A stretch of 6,887 nt of DNA, from positions 1 through 6,887 of the forward strand of contig RFGD01000513.1 in NCBI GenBank assembly GCA_003696705.1. Direction: 5' to 3'. A program made the translations under genes and the position numbers. Numbering within the stretch: the first letter of the stretch is position 1; each line of letters opens with the position of its first letter. The notes under the pieces are model-generated. The model was not told the DNA's origin, ran no database searches, and saw only the letters and a program-made list of their open reading frames with translations. Shown one piece after another: positions 5,951 through 6,887 of this stretch. This DNA is from Alphaproteobacteria bacterium (GTDB lineage Bacteria > Pseudomonadota > Alphaproteobacteria > Rhodobacterales > Rhodobacteraceae).

Positions 5951-6887
5951 TGCGTGGCCTCTTTGAAGCTGGGAAGGACCGGGGCGCCGTCGGTCACGTA
6001 TTCCTGACCGACGACGATCACGTCGGCCTCGTCGGGAAGTCCCGTCACCCAGAAACCACGGGGTGTATCGCGGACCACGCGAAGCGGGACGAAGCGGGCG
6101 CGGCTGTCGGCATCGACGACGCGCACGCCCAGCCGGCCCTCGTCATCGAGCGTCAGCGCCGACGAGGGCACAAGATGCGCACGCGTCGCCGCCGTCGCGA
6201 TCACGATCTCGGCTGTCTGGCCGTCGCGCACGGCAAGGTCGGGGTTCGGGATCGTCACCTCGACGCGGAAGGTCCGCGTTTCCGGGTCGGATGAACGGGC
6301 GATGAAGCTGACCGTGCCGGCAAGCTCGCGCCCCGTGATGAGGCGGGCTCGCGCCGGCGCCCCCGGGCGCACACGGTCGATTTCCTTCTCGGGCACGAAG
6401 CCGACCATCTTGATCGGATCGAGCTGGATGACGGTTGCACAGCTTGCCCCCGGTTGAAGGAGAAGCCCGAGCTCGGCAGTGTCGCTTTCGAGATAACCCT
6501 CGAACGGCGCGCGCATTGTCAGCCGCTCGATCTCGCGGCGGGCGCGTTCGACGGCCGCTTCGGCCGACTGGAGCTGCGCCCGTGCCGATGCCTCACGCGT
6601 TGACGAGGCGAAGCCTTCCTTGGCCAGTTTCGTGGCAGCGTTGTAGTTGATGCGGGCTTCGGCAAGGCGGGCCTCTGCCTCGGACAGATCGGCATGCCGC
6701 GTGCCGGGGTCGAGCTGGCACAGCGGGTCGCCCTCGCGCACGAAGGCGCCCTTGCGAAGGGGCTTGGAAATCACCCGTCCCGACGTCTCGGCCCGGACCT
6801 CGACGACGCGAACGGCTTCGGTCCGGCCGCGCAGCACGAGCCCCGCATCGATCTCGGCGGCCGTCGAGTGCATGGCGACGACGGGAA
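5947..6887 (-). CDS. RND efflux periplasmic adaptor (membrane fusion protein), 5' end outside window
   Basis: The HlyD/AcrA-type adaptor bridges the RND permease to an outer-membrane channel in the periplasm. Numbering from the in-frame Met at 6873: a beta strand (LVLRGRTEAVRVVEVRAE), the first half of the lipoyl-like domain (about 31-55, ending GDPLCQLD), an Ala/Glu/Arg-rich helical hairpin (about 60-117), the second lipoyl half (MRAPFEGYLES to VIQLD, about 120-152), a beta-barrel domain (about 153-226) and a membrane-proximal domain (about 233-305). The Met at 6873 is probably not the start: the frame stays open to the window edge (Pro-Val-Val-Ala precedes it), no ribosome binding site stands before it, and the signal peptide or membrane anchor expected of the family is missing. 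The true start should therefore lie beyond the right edge. The stop overlaps the permease start by four bases. An outer-membrane channel gene is not in view. Confidence 0.92.
   Translation of the reverse strand, partial: PVVAMHSTAAEIDAGLVLRGRTEAVRVVEVRAETSGRVISKPLRKGAFVREGDPLCQLDPGTRHADLSEAEARLAEARINYNAATKLAKEGFASSTREASARAQLQSAEAAVERARREIERLTMRAPFEGYLESDTAELGLLLQPGASCATVIQLDPIKMVGFVPEKEIDRVRPGAPARARLITGRELAGTVSFIARSSDPETRTFRVEVTIPNPDLAVRDGQTAEIVIATAATRAHLVPSSALTLDDEGRLGVRVVDADSRARFVPLRVVRDTPRGFWVTGLPDEADVIVVGQEYVTDGAPVLPSFKEATQ

Noticed and set aside
2303..6007. Very long open frame of over 1200 codons on the plus strand, opposite the RND permease.
   Set aside because: Its translation is rich in Arg, Asp, His and Gly without recognisable domains or membrane segments, and the opposite strand carries a clear RND permease over the same bases. 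Long antisense frames are expected from GC-rich codon bias.
6871..6873. ATG at 6873 as the start of the adaptor gene.
   Set aside because: The frame stays open to the window edge, no ribosome binding site precedes it, and the protein would lack the signal or anchor and N-terminal strand usual for the family.

Overview
The window looks like chromosomal DNA from a high-GC alphaproteobacterium, most likely of the Rhodobacterales (Rhodobacter/Paracoccus/Ruegeria relatives). This rests on the strong G/C bias at third codon positions and on the character of the proteins. No database comparison was possible, so the order-level placement is an inference.

Layout, left to right: (1) the 3' end of a plus-strand thiamine diphosphokinase gene, cut by the left edge; (2) a convergent minus-strand gene for a FutA/FbpA-type periplasmic ferric-iron-binding protein, overlapping the kinase gene by 29 bp; (3) a 73-bp intergenic region with a candidate sigma70-like promoter, whose spacer is filled by a near-perfect palindrome and whose -35 box lies in a second palindrome; (4) minus-strand mazG, the nucleoside triphosphate pyrophosphohydrolase; (5) an 84-bp gap with a candidate mazG promoter and a short inverted repeat; (6) a large minus-strand RND efflux permease of 1243 residues; (7) the gene for its periplasmic adaptor (membrane fusion protein), overlapping the permease start by 4 bp and cut by the right edge.

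On the minus strand transcription runs adaptor -> permease -> mazG -> iron-binding protein. The first two form a translationally coupled efflux operon that probably starts outside the window. mazG and the iron-binding gene each appear to have their own promoter, so the four genes are probably three transcription units and not one pathway. The iron-binding protein has no permease or ATPase gene beside it here.

I found no RNA genes, mobile elements, CRISPR arrays or attachment sites, and no convincing new multi-gene system. The points most worth a second look are the palindrome-loaded promoter of the iron-binding gene and three peculiarities of the RND permease: altered proton-relay residues, two extra hydrophobic segments between TM6 and TM7, and a long proline-rich C-terminal tail ending in a four-residue repeat. 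No stretch over 300 bases lacks a gene.
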